A stretch of 64,000 nt of DNA, taken from assembly GCF_009192765.1 (NCBI RefSeq), contig NZ_VOHQ01000005.1, positions 62,001 to 126,000 on the forward strand, in the 5' to 3' direction. The position numbers and the translations under genes are program-made. The notes below the pieces were generated by a model. The model was not told the DNA's origin, made no database searches, and saw only the letters and a program-made list of their open reading frames with translations. Shown piece after piece: positions 23,184 through 33,243 of this stretch; position 1 is the stretch's first letter; every line of letters begins with the position of its first letter. This DNA comes from Agriterribacter humi. GTDB lineage: Bacteria > Bacteroidota > Bacteroidia > Chitinophagales > Chitinophagaceae.

Positions 23184-25568
23184 ATGATCAAAAACTATTT
23201 AAAAATCGCTTTCAGAAATCTTGCTAAGAATAAGGTTTCTTCTTTCATCAATATTGGTGGCCTTGCTGTTGGCATGGCCGTTGCAATACTGATTGGCTTA
23301 TGGGTATATGATGAACTTTCGTTCGACAAATACCATAAGAATTACGACCGCATTGCGCAGGTGATGCAGCATGCAAACTTTAATGGTGAATGGGATTCAC
23401 AGACTGCCAATCCTGCGGTAATGGGCCCGGAGCTACGGAATAAATACGGAAGCGATTTCAAATATGTTGTACAATCATCATGGACGGGGAGTCATTTACT
23501 TTCCGTTGGAAATAAACATATCACTAAGGTAGGTAACTTTTTTGAGCCGGATGCGCCGGAAATGCTTTCGCTGAAAATGCTCAAAGGCACAAGGGCAGGA
23601 TTGAAAGACCCTTATTCTATCATGCTTTCGGCATCCGCTGCCGAATCTGTCTTTGGTAAAGAAGACCCGATTAATAAAGCAATAAAGTTTGACAGAAGCT
23701 TTGATGTAAAAGTTACCGGCGTTTATGAAGATTTGCCAGATAATACTTCTTTCAGGGAATTAAAAATTATTATGCCATGGCAGTTGTGGTTAATTCAAAA
23801 TCCGTGGGCCAAAAAAATGGATAACCCCTGGGGAAGCAATTTCTCTCAAACATTTGTGCAGATTGCAGACAATGCGGATATGGAAAAGGTTTCTGCAAAA
23901 ATTAAGAATACAAAATTGGACAATGTCGGGAAGGAAGAAAAAAAATATCAATGGGCCGTTTTTCTGCAACCCATGAGCAAATGGAATTTGTATAATGAGT
24001 TTAAAAATGGCGTCAATACAGGCGGAAACATTCAATATGTCCGGCTGTTTGGCATCATCGGCATATTTGTATTACTACTGGCCTGCATTAATTTCATGAA
24101 TCTTACCACCGCACGAAGTGAAAAACGGGCAAAGGAAGTAGGCATCCGCAAAGCGATAGGTTCACTACGCTGGCAATTAATTAAACAATTTTTTGCTGAA
24201 TCTTATTTAGTGGTATTGCTGGCGTTTGTACTTTCCCTGATTTTAGTGGCCGTATTACTGCCTATGTTTAATGAGGTAGCAGGAAAAAAGATCGGCATTC
24301 CCTGGCAAAGCCCGGTGTTTTGGCTTTTCAATCTTGTATTTATCCTGGTAACAGGATTGCTTTCCGGCAGTTACCCTGCGCTTTATCTTTCTTCATTTCA
24401 GCCATTGAAAGTACTGAAAGGAACATTTCGTGTTGGTAAGCTGGCATCTGTTCCCCGCAAAGTTTTGGTAGTAACACAGTTTACTGTTTCGGTAATGCTG
24501 ATCATCGGAACTGTTATCGTTTACCAGCAAATTCAGCATGCTAAAAACCGTCCTATTGGTTATACCCGTAGTGGTTTGATAAACCTGGGCATGGAAAAGG
24601 AAGTAAGAGAACACTACGAAGCTATAAGAACGGAATTAAAAAATTCAGGGGCCATTGAAGAAATAGCGGCATCCAATAGTCCTTTAACAGGGGTATGGAA
24701 TACCAATGGTGGCTTTGAATGGGAAGGTAAAGACCCCAACCTGGCCGTTGATTTCCCTAACAATACAATATCATATGAATTTGGTAAAACAGTACAATGG
24801 AAAATCAAAGACGGACGTGATTTCTCACGGGAATTCGCAACCGACTCTGCCGCATTTATTATTAATGAATCAGCCGTTAAGTTTTTAGGCTTTGAAAACC
24901 CGGTGGGCAAGGTTCTGAAATGGAATGGAAAACCTTTTACCATTATTGGCGTCGTTAGTGATATCATGCAGGAGTCTCCTTTTTATCCCGTCCGGCCTAC
25001 TTTGTATCATACAAGCGGTTATGATGATATGTATAACCTGATCATGAAGCTAAGCCCTCAGCAAAATGCAAAAAAATCTTTAAGCAGTATTGAACAGGTT
25101 TTGAAAAAATACACGCCCGGTGTACCGTTTGATTACAAATTTGTGGATGAAGAATTTGGAAGCAAGTTCAGAGCAGAAGAACGTATAGGAAAACTATCTT
25201 CTTATTTTGCTATACTGGCCGTTTTGATTTCCTGTTTGGGTTTGTTTGGTATGGCAAGTTTTGTAGCCGAACAGAGAACAAAAGAAATCGGAATCCGCAA
25301 AGTACTTGGCGCCAGCGTTATTAATGTATGGCGTTTGCTTTCAACAGAATTTTTTGTTCTGGTTCTTCTCTCATGCATTATAGCTACACCAATTGCATGG
25401 TATTACCTGCACAACTGGCTTGCTAACTACGATTACAGAGTTGAAATAAGATGGCAGGTATTTGTGCTGGCTGCATTGGCGGCGCTGGTAATCACTTTAT
25501 TAACAGTAGGTTTCCAGGCGATAAAAGCGGCGGTGGCGAACCCGGTGAAGAGTTTGCGAACGGAATAG
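23184..25568 (+). CDS. Gene 10: FtsX/MacB-type ABC permease, subfamily A
   Basis: A 794-residue permease starting MIKNYLKIAFRNLAKNK. Its first 59 nt are identical to those of gene 11, after which the two diverge to ordinary family level. TM1 is FINIGGLAVGMAVAILIGLW. Linker SKWNLYNEFKNGVNTGG; TM2 LLACINFMNL; first loop KEVGIRKAIGSLRWQ (317); GSYPALYLSSFQPLKVLKG; second loop TKEIGIRKVLGAS (about 699); tail NPVKSLRTE. The first periplasmic domain has the subfamily A order of KMLKG, LKDPYSIMLSASAAESVFG and GVYEDLPDN. The stop is followed at once by R3. Confidence 0.95.
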   Translation: MIKNYLKIAFRNLAKNKVSSFINIGGLAVGMAVAILIGLWVYDELSFDKYHKNYDRIAQVMQHANFNGEWDSQTANPAVMGPELRNKYGSDFKYVVQSSWTGSHLLSVGNKHITKVGNFFEPDAPEMLSLKMLKGTRAGLKDPYSIMLSASAAESVFGKEDPINKAIKFDRSFDVKVTGVYEDLPDNTSFRELKIIMPWQLWLIQNPWAKKMDNPWGSNFSQTFVQIADNADMEKVSAKIKNTKLDNVGKEEKKYQWAVFLQPMSKWNLYNEFKNGVNTGGNIQYVRLFGIIGIFVLLLACINFMNLTTARSEKRAKEVGIRKAIGSLRWQLIKQFFAESYLVVLLAFVLSLILVAVLLPMFNEVAGKKIGIPWQSPVFWLFNLVFILVTGLLSGSYPALYLSSFQPLKVLKGTFRVGKLASVPRKVLVVTQFTVSVMLIIGTVIVYQQIQHAKNRPIGYTRSGLINLGMEKEVREHYEAIRTELKNSGAIEEIAASNSPLTGVWNTNGGFEWEGKDPNLAVDFPNNTISYEFGKTVQWKIKDGRDFSREFATDSAAFIINESAVKFLGFENPVGKVLKWNGKPFTIIGVVSDIMQESPFYPVRPTLYHTSGYDDMYNLIMKLSPQQNAKKSLSSIEQVLKKYTPGVPFDYKFVDEEFGSKFRAEERIGKLSSYFAILAVLISCLGLFGMASFVAEQRTKEIGIRKVLGASVINVWRLLSTEFFVLVLLSCIIATPIAWYYLHNWLANYDYRVEIRWQVFVLAALAALVITLLTVGFQAIKAAVANPVKSLRTE

Positions 25569-25671
25569 GATGTCTGATGTCTGATTTAGTGAGATCTGAT
25601 TTAAAAATAAAATCAGACAGATCACCAAATCAGAAATTTTTTGAACCCAACTGTGGCTCCTCCCCGCCTGA
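25569..25671 (+). repeat. R3 hairpin block, copy 2
   Basis: Begins directly after the gene 10 TAG with GATGTCTGATG. Arms GTGAGATCTGATTT (25589-25602) and AAATCAGACAGATCAC (25610-25625) pair with a small bulge. It ends in CTGTGGCTCCTCCCCGCCTG. GC-rich mini-hairpins follow (25672-25735, containing CATCCGGGCGGGCG and CTGAATAGGCGGGCGG). The full 300-nt spacer is R3, mini-hairpins, RA and an L2 leader. Confidence 0.7.
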
Positions 25672-25749
25672 ATGCCAGCCCCGTCCGACTGGTGTCATCC
25701 GGGCGGGCGACTGAATAGGCGGGCGGAAATATGGAAGTGGAAAAATAAA

Positions 25750-25784
25750 GCGGTCGGCACGCGACGAAAGGAGCGTCAGACCGC
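25750..25784 (+). repeat. RA palindrome, copy 3
   Basis: GCGGTCGGCACGC...GAGCGTCAGACCGC, close to the family consensus, with a purine-rich loop GACGAAAGGA. It is followed by GGGTTAAATGTAAG, as at 46852. Confidence 0.8.
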
Positions 25785-25808
25785 GGGTTAAATGTAAGAA
25801 CGTTAAAC

Positions 25809-25868
25809 AATTGCTGAAAGCTGATCCGCCACGGCGGACAAGTTGCTGACGGCTCAAAGCTTACAATT
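25809..25868 (+). repeat. L2 leader before gene 11 with 24-nt palindrome
   Basis: L2 with the mini-palindrome element at 25821-25844 (core TCCGCCACGGCGGA, then CAAGTT) inserted between CTGAAAG and GCTGACGGCTC. It is the same insertion as before genes 14 and 25; in gene 24's leader its exact reverse complement is found. Confidence 0.75.
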
Positions 25869-28220
25869 ATGATCAAAAACTATTTAAAAATCGCTTTCAG
25901 AAATCTTGCTAAGAATAAGGTTTCTTCCTTCATTAATATTACGGGGCTTGCAACTGGGATGGCTGTTGCCTTGTTGGTAGGCTTATGGATATGGGATGAG
26001 CTTTCGTTTAATTCCAATCACGAGAATCACTCACAGCTTGCACAGGTAATGCTCAGTCAAACAAGTATGGGAGAAACCTATACCGGCGAAACGGTTGCTA
26101 TGCCATTAGGAGAAGCATTGCGAAACAACCACTCAGGTGATTTTAAATATGTATCTCTTACTTCATGGAACAATGATCATATACTGGCTGTTGGGAATAA
26201 TAAATTACCTGGCGCTGGCAGGTGGGTGCAACCCGATTTTCCTGAAATGTTTACGCTTTCAATGATACAGGGCAGCCGTGATGCTTTAAAAGATCCTTCT
26301 TCTATCCTGGTTGCTGAATCTTTTGCCAAAGCCATTTTTGGGAATGATGACCCGGTAAATAAAACTGTAAAGCTGGACAATAAATTGGATATGAAAATAG
26401 GCGGTGTGTACGAAGACCTTCCCCGCAATAGCAGTTTTTACAACACTAAATTATTATTGCCCTGGGATAATAATGAAAACTGGATGAACAAACAAACGGA
26501 TTGGGATAACCATTGCGGTTTGTTATTCGTACAATTAAATGATGGCGCTGACTTCAATAATATTACTGCAAAAGTTAAGAATATTCCTACGCCTCATATC
26601 AAAGAAGTGAAAGAAGAGATCATGCTGCATCCTTTCGCAAAACTGAATTTATATACTGAATTCAAAAATGGCAAAGCAGTGGGTGGCCGCATACAATTTG
26701 TATGGCTGTTTGGTATCATTGGTGTATTTGTTTTGCTGCTGGCATGTATTAATTTCATGAATCTTTCTACTGCAAGAAGTGAAAAACGTGCAAAAGAAGT
26801 TGGCATCCGGAAGGTAATGGGTTCATTACGGGGGCAATTGATCGGACAGTTTTTAAGTGAATCAATTGTATTCGCCAGCCTTGCTTTTATACTTGCTTTA
26901 GCATTGGTGCAATTATCACTTCCTTTCTTCAATGGATTAGCGGATAAACAAATGTCTATTGTATGGAACAGCCCGCTATTCTGGTTGCTGGCATTGGGTT
27001 TTACTTTCTTTACCGGAATTGTATCCGGAAGTTATCCTGCTTTTTATTTATCAAAATTTCAACCGATAAAAGTTTTAAAAGGAGTTTTCCGTGCAGGACG
27101 GTTTGCATCGCTTCCACGTAAGGCGCTGGTGGTAGTACAATTTACCGTATCTATTACATTGATCATCGGTACTATCATCGTGTTCCGTCAGATCCAATAT
27201 GCAAAAGACAGGCCGGCAGGTTATACCCGCAACGAGCTTATTTCCGTTCCGCTTACAAACGAATTGTTTGGACGTTATGATGCTGTACGTAATGACCTGC
27301 TTCAGACGGGAGCTGTAGAGAATATGGCTGAGTCTTCACAATCTGCATCCCATTTCAGTAATAATAATAGCATTGACTGGAAAGGAAGGGACCCTGAGCT
27401 TGTTGTTTACTTCAGAAATGTGAACGTAACACCTGACTTTGGCAACACCATTGGCTGGACAATGAAAGAAGGCCGTGATTTTTCAAGAGATTTTCCAGCC
27501 GATTCAGGCTCCGTCATATTGAATGAAACCGGGGCGAAAATAACCTGGCTTAAAAATCCTGTTGGTGAAATAATAGAATTCAATGGAAAAACATATACGG
27601 TCATCGGTATAGCAAAAGATATGTTGACACAATCTCCTTATGAGCCTATGCAGCCGTCTATCTTTTTTTGTGAAGGATGGATGGGCGTTATTACTATCAG
27701 GATAAAACCATCAGTGGCCATAGGAGAAGCTTTAGCTAAAATAGCAACTGTATTTAAAAAGTATAGCCCCGGTAATCCATTTGACTACAAGTTTATTGAT
27801 GAGGAATATGCAAAAAAATATTCCGGCGAAGTAAGGATCGGCAACCTGGCCAGTTTCTTCGCTATTCTTGCCATATTTATTTCTTGCCTGGGGTTATTTG
27901 GTTTGGCCTCTTTTGTAGCCGAACAACGGAATAAAGAAATTGGTGTACGCAAAGTACTCGGCGCCACTGTATTCAATCTTTGGAAAATGCAGTCAAAAGA
28001 ATTTGTAGGATTAGTGATGATCTCTTGTCTTATTGCTATCCCGGTTGCATGGTACTTTTTAAATCAATGGTTGCAGAACTATAACTACCGCACTCCAATA
28101 TCCTGGTGGGTTTTTGCAGCAGCAGGCATTGGTTCATTGCTGATTACTGTACTGGTAGTGAGTTTCCAGGCTATTAAGGCTGCTATTACTAACCCGGTTC
28201 AGTCATTGCGAACAGAATAA
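25869..28220 (+). CDS. Gene 11: FtsX/MacB-type ABC permease, subfamily A
   Basis: A 783-residue permease, jointly the shortest complete copy. It starts MIKNYLKIAFRNLAKNK; its 5' end and leader match gene 10. Linker AKLNLYTEFKNGKAVGG; TM2 LLACINFMNL; first loop KEVGIRKVMGSLRGQ (309); GSYPAFYLSKFQPIKVLKG; second loop NKEIGVRKVLGAT (about 688), with Asn for the usual Thr. Tail AITNPVQSLRTE. The first periplasmic domain is about eight residues shorter than in gene 10. Gene 12 follows after 65 nt that contain no repeat module. Confidence 0.95.
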   Translation: MIKNYLKIAFRNLAKNKVSSFINITGLATGMAVALLVGLWIWDELSFNSNHENHSQLAQVMLSQTSMGETYTGETVAMPLGEALRNNHSGDFKYVSLTSWNNDHILAVGNNKLPGAGRWVQPDFPEMFTLSMIQGSRDALKDPSSILVAESFAKAIFGNDDPVNKTVKLDNKLDMKIGGVYEDLPRNSSFYNTKLLLPWDNNENWMNKQTDWDNHCGLLFVQLNDGADFNNITAKVKNIPTPHIKEVKEEIMLHPFAKLNLYTEFKNGKAVGGRIQFVWLFGIIGVFVLLLACINFMNLSTARSEKRAKEVGIRKVMGSLRGQLIGQFLSESIVFASLAFILALALVQLSLPFFNGLADKQMSIVWNSPLFWLLALGFTFFTGIVSGSYPAFYLSKFQPIKVLKGVFRAGRFASLPRKALVVVQFTVSITLIIGTIIVFRQIQYAKDRPAGYTRNELISVPLTNELFGRYDAVRNDLLQTGAVENMAESSQSASHFSNNNSIDWKGRDPELVVYFRNVNVTPDFGNTIGWTMKEGRDFSRDFPADSGSVILNETGAKITWLKNPVGEIIEFNGKTYTVIGIAKDMLTQSPYEPMQPSIFFCEGWMGVITIRIKPSVAIGEALAKIATVFKKYSPGNPFDYKFIDEEYAKKYSGEVRIGNLASFFAILAIFISCLGLFGLASFVAEQRNKEIGVRKVLGATVFNLWKMQSKEFVGLVMISCLIAIPVAWYFLNQWLQNYNYRTPISWWVFAAAGIGSLLITVLVVSFQAIKAAITNPVQSLRTE

Positions 28221-28285
28221 CTAGTGAGGCTTGTAATAAATAGAAGTCGGGAATAGGGGAAAAAACAACATTAGAGAATAAAATA

Positions 28286-30667
28286 GTGATGTTAAAAAAT
28301 TATTTCAAAACCGCTTTTCGTAACATTTTACGACACAGGTTATTTTCAGGGATAAATATTTTTGGACTTGCGACCGGGATGGCTTGCAGCATATTGATCT
28401 TTTTGTGGGTGCAGGATGAATTGAGCTTTGATAAATTCAATCACAAGGCAGATCATGTGTTCAGGCTTACAGCAAAAATATCTGGCGTTGAAGCCGCGGT
28501 GGTACCTCCTGCTTTAGCGGCTGCTATAAAAACGCAAATTCCAGCTATTAAAAACGTTACAAGAATTGCTTCAGCAGAAGAAATGATCACTGTCGGAATA
28601 AAAAAGTTTAAAGAGAAAAATATTTATTATGCCGACAGTAATTTCCTTCAGATATTCAATTACCCTTTACTGAAAGGAAATATTGCCACCGTTCTTTCTT
28701 CGCCCAATGGTGTTGTTCTTACCGAAGCAACTGCAAAAAAATATTTTGGTTCAATAAATGCTGCAATGGGCCAAATTATTTATATAGATAATGATATAAA
28801 GGGCACTAATCTTTCGGTTACAGGTGTATTGAAAAATATCCCTTCCAATTCACATCTGCAACCTGATATGCTCATCCCGATGGATCTGTATGACAAGGTA
28901 AACAATCCCGAGGGTGCATGGAATAATTTTGATGTATATGTTTATTTCCGGATAGAAGATGCTGTAGCGCTTACTGCGAATAATTTGAATGACATCAGTA
29001 AGCAGGTAAATGCCATATTGAAGCAGAATAATTCCATACAAGCTTCATTACATATTCAACCCTTAACCAATATTCACCTGCATTCACATTATATGCTGGA
29101 TGTTGCGGGTCAGGGTAATTATGAGCATGTAAAAATATTTGCGCTGGTGGCTGTTTTCATACTCATTATTGCCTGCATTAATTTTGTTAATCTTACAACA
29201 GCCGTTTCAGGCCAGCGTACCAAAGAAGTAGGACTAAGAAAAACCGTTGGTGCATTACGTTTTCAGCTAATTGCTCAATTTATTGGTGAATCATTATTAC
29301 TCTCATTCATTTCATTATTTCTTGCAGGACTGATTGTTTATTTAATGCTGCCGTTGTTTAACCAGCTTGCATCCAAATCAATTTCGTTTGATCTGTTCAA
29401 TCCTTACACATTCATCAGCCTTATTGGTATTGCAATAATTACCGGACTCCTGTCAGGAAGTTACCCCGCATTTTTCCTCTCATCATTTAATCCTGTAAAA
29501 GCACTAAAGGGAAATAAAATATTGCACGGTAAAAAATCATTTTTGCGAAATGGATTAGTGGTATTCCAATTTTCAATTTCTGTGATCCTTATCATCAGCA
29601 CTCTTGTCATTTATAAACAGCTTCAATTCATAAAAAACAGGGATATTGGTTTTAACAAAGAGAACCTGCTGTATATACCAATGCCCCAGGTAGGCGATCT
29701 GAAAAACAATAAAGACGCGATGAAAGCAACCCTGGCACAATATCCTGACATCAGCAATTACACATTCACGGATGAATTGCCTACTAATCTTAGTTCCGGG
29801 GCTTCACAACTTACATGGCGTGGTATGAACCCGGGAACACAAGTGGTAGCATACAGGCTAAGAGTTGATGAGAATTTTACGAAAACGTTTGGTATGCAGA
29901 TGGCAGCAGGGCGTTCCTTTTCAAAAGATTTCGGAAATTATGACACCGGTTATGTTGTGAATGAAACTGCCTTGAAAGTGATGAAGCTGAATATACAGGA
30001 TGCGATTGGTAAACTAATTTCAATATCATTAGAGGACAAAGAAGCGCCGATAATCGGAGTGGTAAAAGATTTCAATTTTAAGCCGGTACAACAACCTATT
30101 GAGCCACTGGTAATGAAACGCAATTTTTCAGGAGGTTATGTTGTGATGAGAACAACGCCTGCCAACATTCAAAAAGTTATAGGCTCGTTACAAAAAAGCT
30201 TTGATACTGTTTATAGTGACTATCCCTTTACATACGGATTTGTAAACGATGATCTTTCTAAACTGTATGTTACGGAACAGAGAATGGGAAGGCTCTTTAA
30301 TATTTTTTCCATTTTGTCAATTGCTATTTCCTGTTTGGGCTTATTTGGTCTTGCAACATTTGCCACCCGGCAACGCACTAAAGAAATTGGTGTAAGAAAA
30401 GTTCTGGGTGCAAGTGAGGCAGGCATTGTGGCACTACTTTCAAAAGATTTTATCCAGCCGGTTGCAATATCATTCGTGATTGCTTTTCCTGTTGCGTGGT
30501 GGGCAATAAACCAGTGGCTGCAAAGCTTTGTCTACAGGATTAATATAAGCTGGTGGTTATTTGCAGCAACAGGAACAATAGCAATATTAATTGCACTACT
30601 GACGGTGAGCTTCCAGTCCATAAAAGCAGCATTGGCAAACCCGGTCGCAGCATTACGAAGTGAATAG
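28286..30667 (+). CDS. Gene 12: FtsX/MacB-type ABC permease, subfamily B
   Basis: A 793-residue permease starting MMLKNYFKTAFRNILRHR; the second Met may be the true start, matching the MLKNYFK signature. It is most like gene 3 (HEIYRLT/HVFRLT, VSPAGMA/VVPPALA, QVFSYALL/QIFNYPLL). Linker TNIHLHSHYML; TM2 IACINFVNL; first loop KEVGLRKTVGALRFQ (313); second loop TKEIGVRKVLGAS (about 698). The tail NPVAALRSE departs from the usual NPVKSLRTE, and a normal VKSLRTE-stop copy lies 57 nt downstream. Confidence 0.94.
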   Translation: MMLKNYFKTAFRNILRHRLFSGINIFGLATGMACSILIFLWVQDELSFDKFNHKADHVFRLTAKISGVEAAVVPPALAAAIKTQIPAIKNVTRIASAEEMITVGIKKFKEKNIYYADSNFLQIFNYPLLKGNIATVLSSPNGVVLTEATAKKYFGSINAAMGQIIYIDNDIKGTNLSVTGVLKNIPSNSHLQPDMLIPMDLYDKVNNPEGAWNNFDVYVYFRIEDAVALTANNLNDISKQVNAILKQNNSIQASLHIQPLTNIHLHSHYMLDVAGQGNYEHVKIFALVAVFILIIACINFVNLTTAVSGQRTKEVGLRKTVGALRFQLIAQFIGESLLLSFISLFLAGLIVYLMLPLFNQLASKSISFDLFNPYTFISLIGIAIITGLLSGSYPAFFLSSFNPVKALKGNKILHGKKSFLRNGLVVFQFSISVILIISTLVIYKQLQFIKNRDIGFNKENLLYIPMPQVGDLKNNKDAMKATLAQYPDISNYTFTDELPTNLSSGASQLTWRGMNPGTQVVAYRLRVDENFTKTFGMQMAAGRSFSKDFGNYDTGYVVNETALKVMKLNIQDAIGKLISISLEDKEAPIIGVVKDFNFKPVQQPIEPLVMKRNFSGGYVVMRTTPANIQKVIGSLQKSFDTVYSDYPFTYGFVNDDLSKLYVTEQRMGRLFNIFSILSIAISCLGLFGLATFATRQRTKEIGVRKVLGASEAGIVALLSKDFIQPVAISFVIAFPVAWWAINQWLQSFVYRINISWWLFAATGTIAILIALLTVSFQSIKAALANPVAALRSE

Positions 30668-30724
30668 CGAAGTAATGCGAAGACTCCTATGCATATCGGA
30701 GTAAAGTCACTGCGAACAGAGTGA
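30650..30724 (+). pseudogene. Hairpin across the gene 12 stop plus relic C-terminal tail
   Basis: GCATTAC (30650-30656) and GTAATGC (30672-30678) are perfect inverted repeats enclosing the functional TAG. Then GTA AAG TCA CTG CGA ACA GAG TGA (30701-30724) encodes VKSLRTE-stop. If the sequence between CCGGT and AAAGTCACTG is removed, the normal family tail NPVKSLRTE is restored, so the unusual VAALRSE end appears to be encoded by inserted sequence. A further CACTGCGAGAAGAGCGAAGC repeat-like stretch follows. Confidence 0.7.
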
Positions 30725-30826
30725 ACATCACTGCGAGAAGAGCGAAGCAGGAAGCAGGAGCCGAATAGAAAAATGATTGATAAATAGCTGGCTAAGATCA
30801 CAATATTCAGAACTAAAAAATAATTT

Positions 30827-33208
30827 ATGCTAAAGCACATTCTTACGATTGCCTTTCGGAGTATAAAGAAACATAAATCTTCTTTTGCTATTAATTTAAC
30901 CGGCCTTTCTACGGGATTGGCCTTTGCTTTTCTTCTCTATTTATGGGTAGAGGATGAGAAAAGTATAGACAAGTTTCATGCAAATGATGACAGGCTTTAC
31001 CAGGTAATGGAAAAAAGTACAGAAAATGGGATAATAAGAATACAGGATGGTACACAAGGTCCTTTGTCGGAAGCTATGGAAAAAGATCTCCCCGAAGTAG
31101 AAAATGCAGTTACAGTGATGAACTTGTCGAAAGAGGGTATGGATATCACTATAAAAAATGGGGAAAAATCTTTTAAATCTGCTCCGTTGTTTTCAGGTGA
31201 TGCATTCTTTAAAGTGTTTACATTTCCTCTTATCTCCGGAAGTGCAGCAACAGTATTAAAAGAAAAAAACAGTATAACGATCTCTGAAGATCTTGCACGA
31301 AAACTATTCGGCACTACAGATGCAGCGTTGGGAAAATCTTTGCAATGGAATGCATTCGGGAAAGATCATTTATCCTCTGTTACAGGTATCTTTAAAAATG
31401 TCAGTTCAAAGTCCACACTTAAGTTTGATGTTGTATTTACCAAACAAAAATTAATTGAAGATCTGTGGCAAAACGGCCAGCAATGGTGGAACACCGGTCC
31501 TGAAACTTATCTCTTGCTTCAACAAGGAGTTAATCTATCGGCCTTTAATAAAAAAATTGAAAAATTTATTGACAAGTATGATAAGAATAACATCTTTTCC
31601 CTTTTTGTAAGAAAATATTCAGATGCTTATTTGTATGGGAATTATGAAGGCGATAAACAGGTTGGCGGCAGGATCACCAATGTGAGACTATTCTCTGTAA
31701 TCGCTATTCTGCTGTTAATAATCGCTTCTATTAATTTCATGAATCTATCCACTGCAAAAGTGTCTGGGAGACTCAAAGAAATTGGCATTAAAAAAGCAGT
31801 TGGCAGCAGCAGGCGCAATCTTGTTTTTCAATTTCTCGGGGAATCGCTTTTTGTTACTGCTCTTTCAACTGTTATTGCATTGGTGCTGGTTGCACTATTA
31901 ATTCCTCAATTTAATTTCATTACTGGAAAAAATTTGGAATTTCATTTTTCCGTCAGCCAGCTATCAGTGCTTTTTTTAATTGCATTGGTAACAGGTATAT
32001 TGTCCGGAAGTTATCCTGCTTTTTATCTTTCAGGCTTCAAACCACTGGAAACTTTAAAAGGAAAATTGCAGGGAAAGGCAGGTGAACATTTTGTAAGGAA
32101 AGGATTGGTCATATTTCAATTTACAATATCCCTTGTTTTAATCGTATCTGTCTTTATTGTTTACCGGCAGATTCAATTTGCTCAAACCAAACCCATTGGA
32201 TATGCAAAAGAGAATGTGGTTTATTTTGATATGGAAGGAAAGATATTTGAAAACAAAAAGAATTTCTTTGATGAATTGAGAAGAGTACCGGGTGTAGTAC
32301 AGGCAGCAGGAATAAACCAAAGTCTGATCCGGGAAGATGGCGGCTCGTCAACTTATGGTGTAGAGTGGCCCGGCAAAATAGAAAATAAGAATATTGACTT
32401 CATGATCAGGGCAGTTGATAAAGACCTGGTGCGTACGCTTGGAATGCAGATAAAGGAAGGAAAATCTTTTTCCGATAGTATGGGCGGTAATAATGCTTAT
32501 TTGTTGCTCAATGAAACCGCAGTAAAGGTTATGGGATTAAAGAAGCCTGTTGGAACGAAAGTAAAATTATGGGGAGAAGAAAAAATGATACTTGGCGTAA
32601 TGAAGGATTTTCATACAGCTTCTGTTCATGAGCCGATTTCACCTTTGATATTCAGATGCGTACCAGATGATGTGAGCATGGCTATGGTTCGCATTCAAGC
32701 GGGGTCGGAAAGAAAAGTGATTGATCATCTTACTGCGTTCTACACAAAAGTAAATCCCGGTTATGCGTTAAATCTTCAGTTCCTCGATGAAACTTTTAAG
32801 GCTCAATATTTAACGGAGGAACGTACCTTTACCCTCGCAAAATACTTTGCTTACCTGACCATAGTGATCTCCTGTTTAGGATTATTTGGTTTAGCTGCTT
32901 TTGATACGGAACGACGCACAAAAGAAATTGGTATCCGCAAAGTATTAGGTGCAAATACAAAAAGTCTTATTGCACTTTTATCCAAAGATTTTTTAAAACT
33001 GGTAGTAATAGCAATCATACTTGCATCCCCGGTTGCTTATTATTTAATGAACAAATGGTTGCAGGATTTTGCTTACAGAGTGAATATAAGTTGGTGGATT
33101 TTTATCGTTGCAGGAGTGTTGGCATTATTAATTGCATTGCTTACCGTAAGTTTTCAGGCGATAAAAGCAGCATTGGCAAACCCGGTGAAGTCTTTGCGAG
33201 CGGAGTGA
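30827..33208 (+). CDS. Gene 13: FtsX/MacB-type ABC permease, subfamily A (LYQVM type)
   Basis: A 793-residue permease starting MLKHILTIAFRSIKKHK. With genes 8 and 23 it shares a distinctive first periplasmic domain (DRLYQVMEKSTENG..., DLPEVENA). Linker DAYLYGNYEGDKQVGGR; TM2 IIASINFMNL, lacking the usual cysteine; first loop KEIGIKKAVGSSRR (317) with Lys for Arg; GSYPAFYLSGFKPLETLKG; second loop TKEIGIRKVLGAN (about 698); TM6 SCLGLFG; tail NPVKSLRAE. The leader is AT-rich with no known module. R1 copy 5 starts two bases after the stop. Confidence 0.95.
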   Translation: MLKHILTIAFRSIKKHKSSFAINLTGLSTGLAFAFLLYLWVEDEKSIDKFHANDDRLYQVMEKSTENGIIRIQDGTQGPLSEAMEKDLPEVENAVTVMNLSKEGMDITIKNGEKSFKSAPLFSGDAFFKVFTFPLISGSAATVLKEKNSITISEDLARKLFGTTDAALGKSLQWNAFGKDHLSSVTGIFKNVSSKSTLKFDVVFTKQKLIEDLWQNGQQWWNTGPETYLLLQQGVNLSAFNKKIEKFIDKYDKNNIFSLFVRKYSDAYLYGNYEGDKQVGGRITNVRLFSVIAILLLIIASINFMNLSTAKVSGRLKEIGIKKAVGSSRRNLVFQFLGESLFVTALSTVIALVLVALLIPQFNFITGKNLEFHFSVSQLSVLFLIALVTGILSGSYPAFYLSGFKPLETLKGKLQGKAGEHFVRKGLVIFQFTISLVLIVSVFIVYRQIQFAQTKPIGYAKENVVYFDMEGKIFENKKNFFDELRRVPGVVQAAGINQSLIREDGGSSTYGVEWPGKIENKNIDFMIRAVDKDLVRTLGMQIKEGKSFSDSMGGNNAYLLLNETAVKVMGLKKPVGTKVKLWGEEKMILGVMKDFHTASVHEPISPLIFRCVPDDVSMAMVRIQAGSERKVIDHLTAFYTKVNPGYALNLQFLDETFKAQYLTEERTFTLAKYFAYLTIVISCLGLFGLAAFDTERRTKEIGIRKVLGANTKSLIALLSKDFLKLVVIAIILASPVAYYLMNKWLQDFAYRVNISWWIFIVAGVLALLIALLTVSFQAIKAALANPVKSLRAE

Positions 33209-33217
33209 ACCTCCCCC

Positions 33218-33243
33218 CGCCCGACTGAACATCGTTCGCACGG
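33218..33243. repeat. R4 mini-palindrome (forward, damaged)
   Basis: CGCCCGACTGAA-CATC-GTTCGCACGG. Same position in R1 as the copy at 22875; one arm has mutated (GTTCGCACGG for GTTCGGGCGG). Confidence 0.6.
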
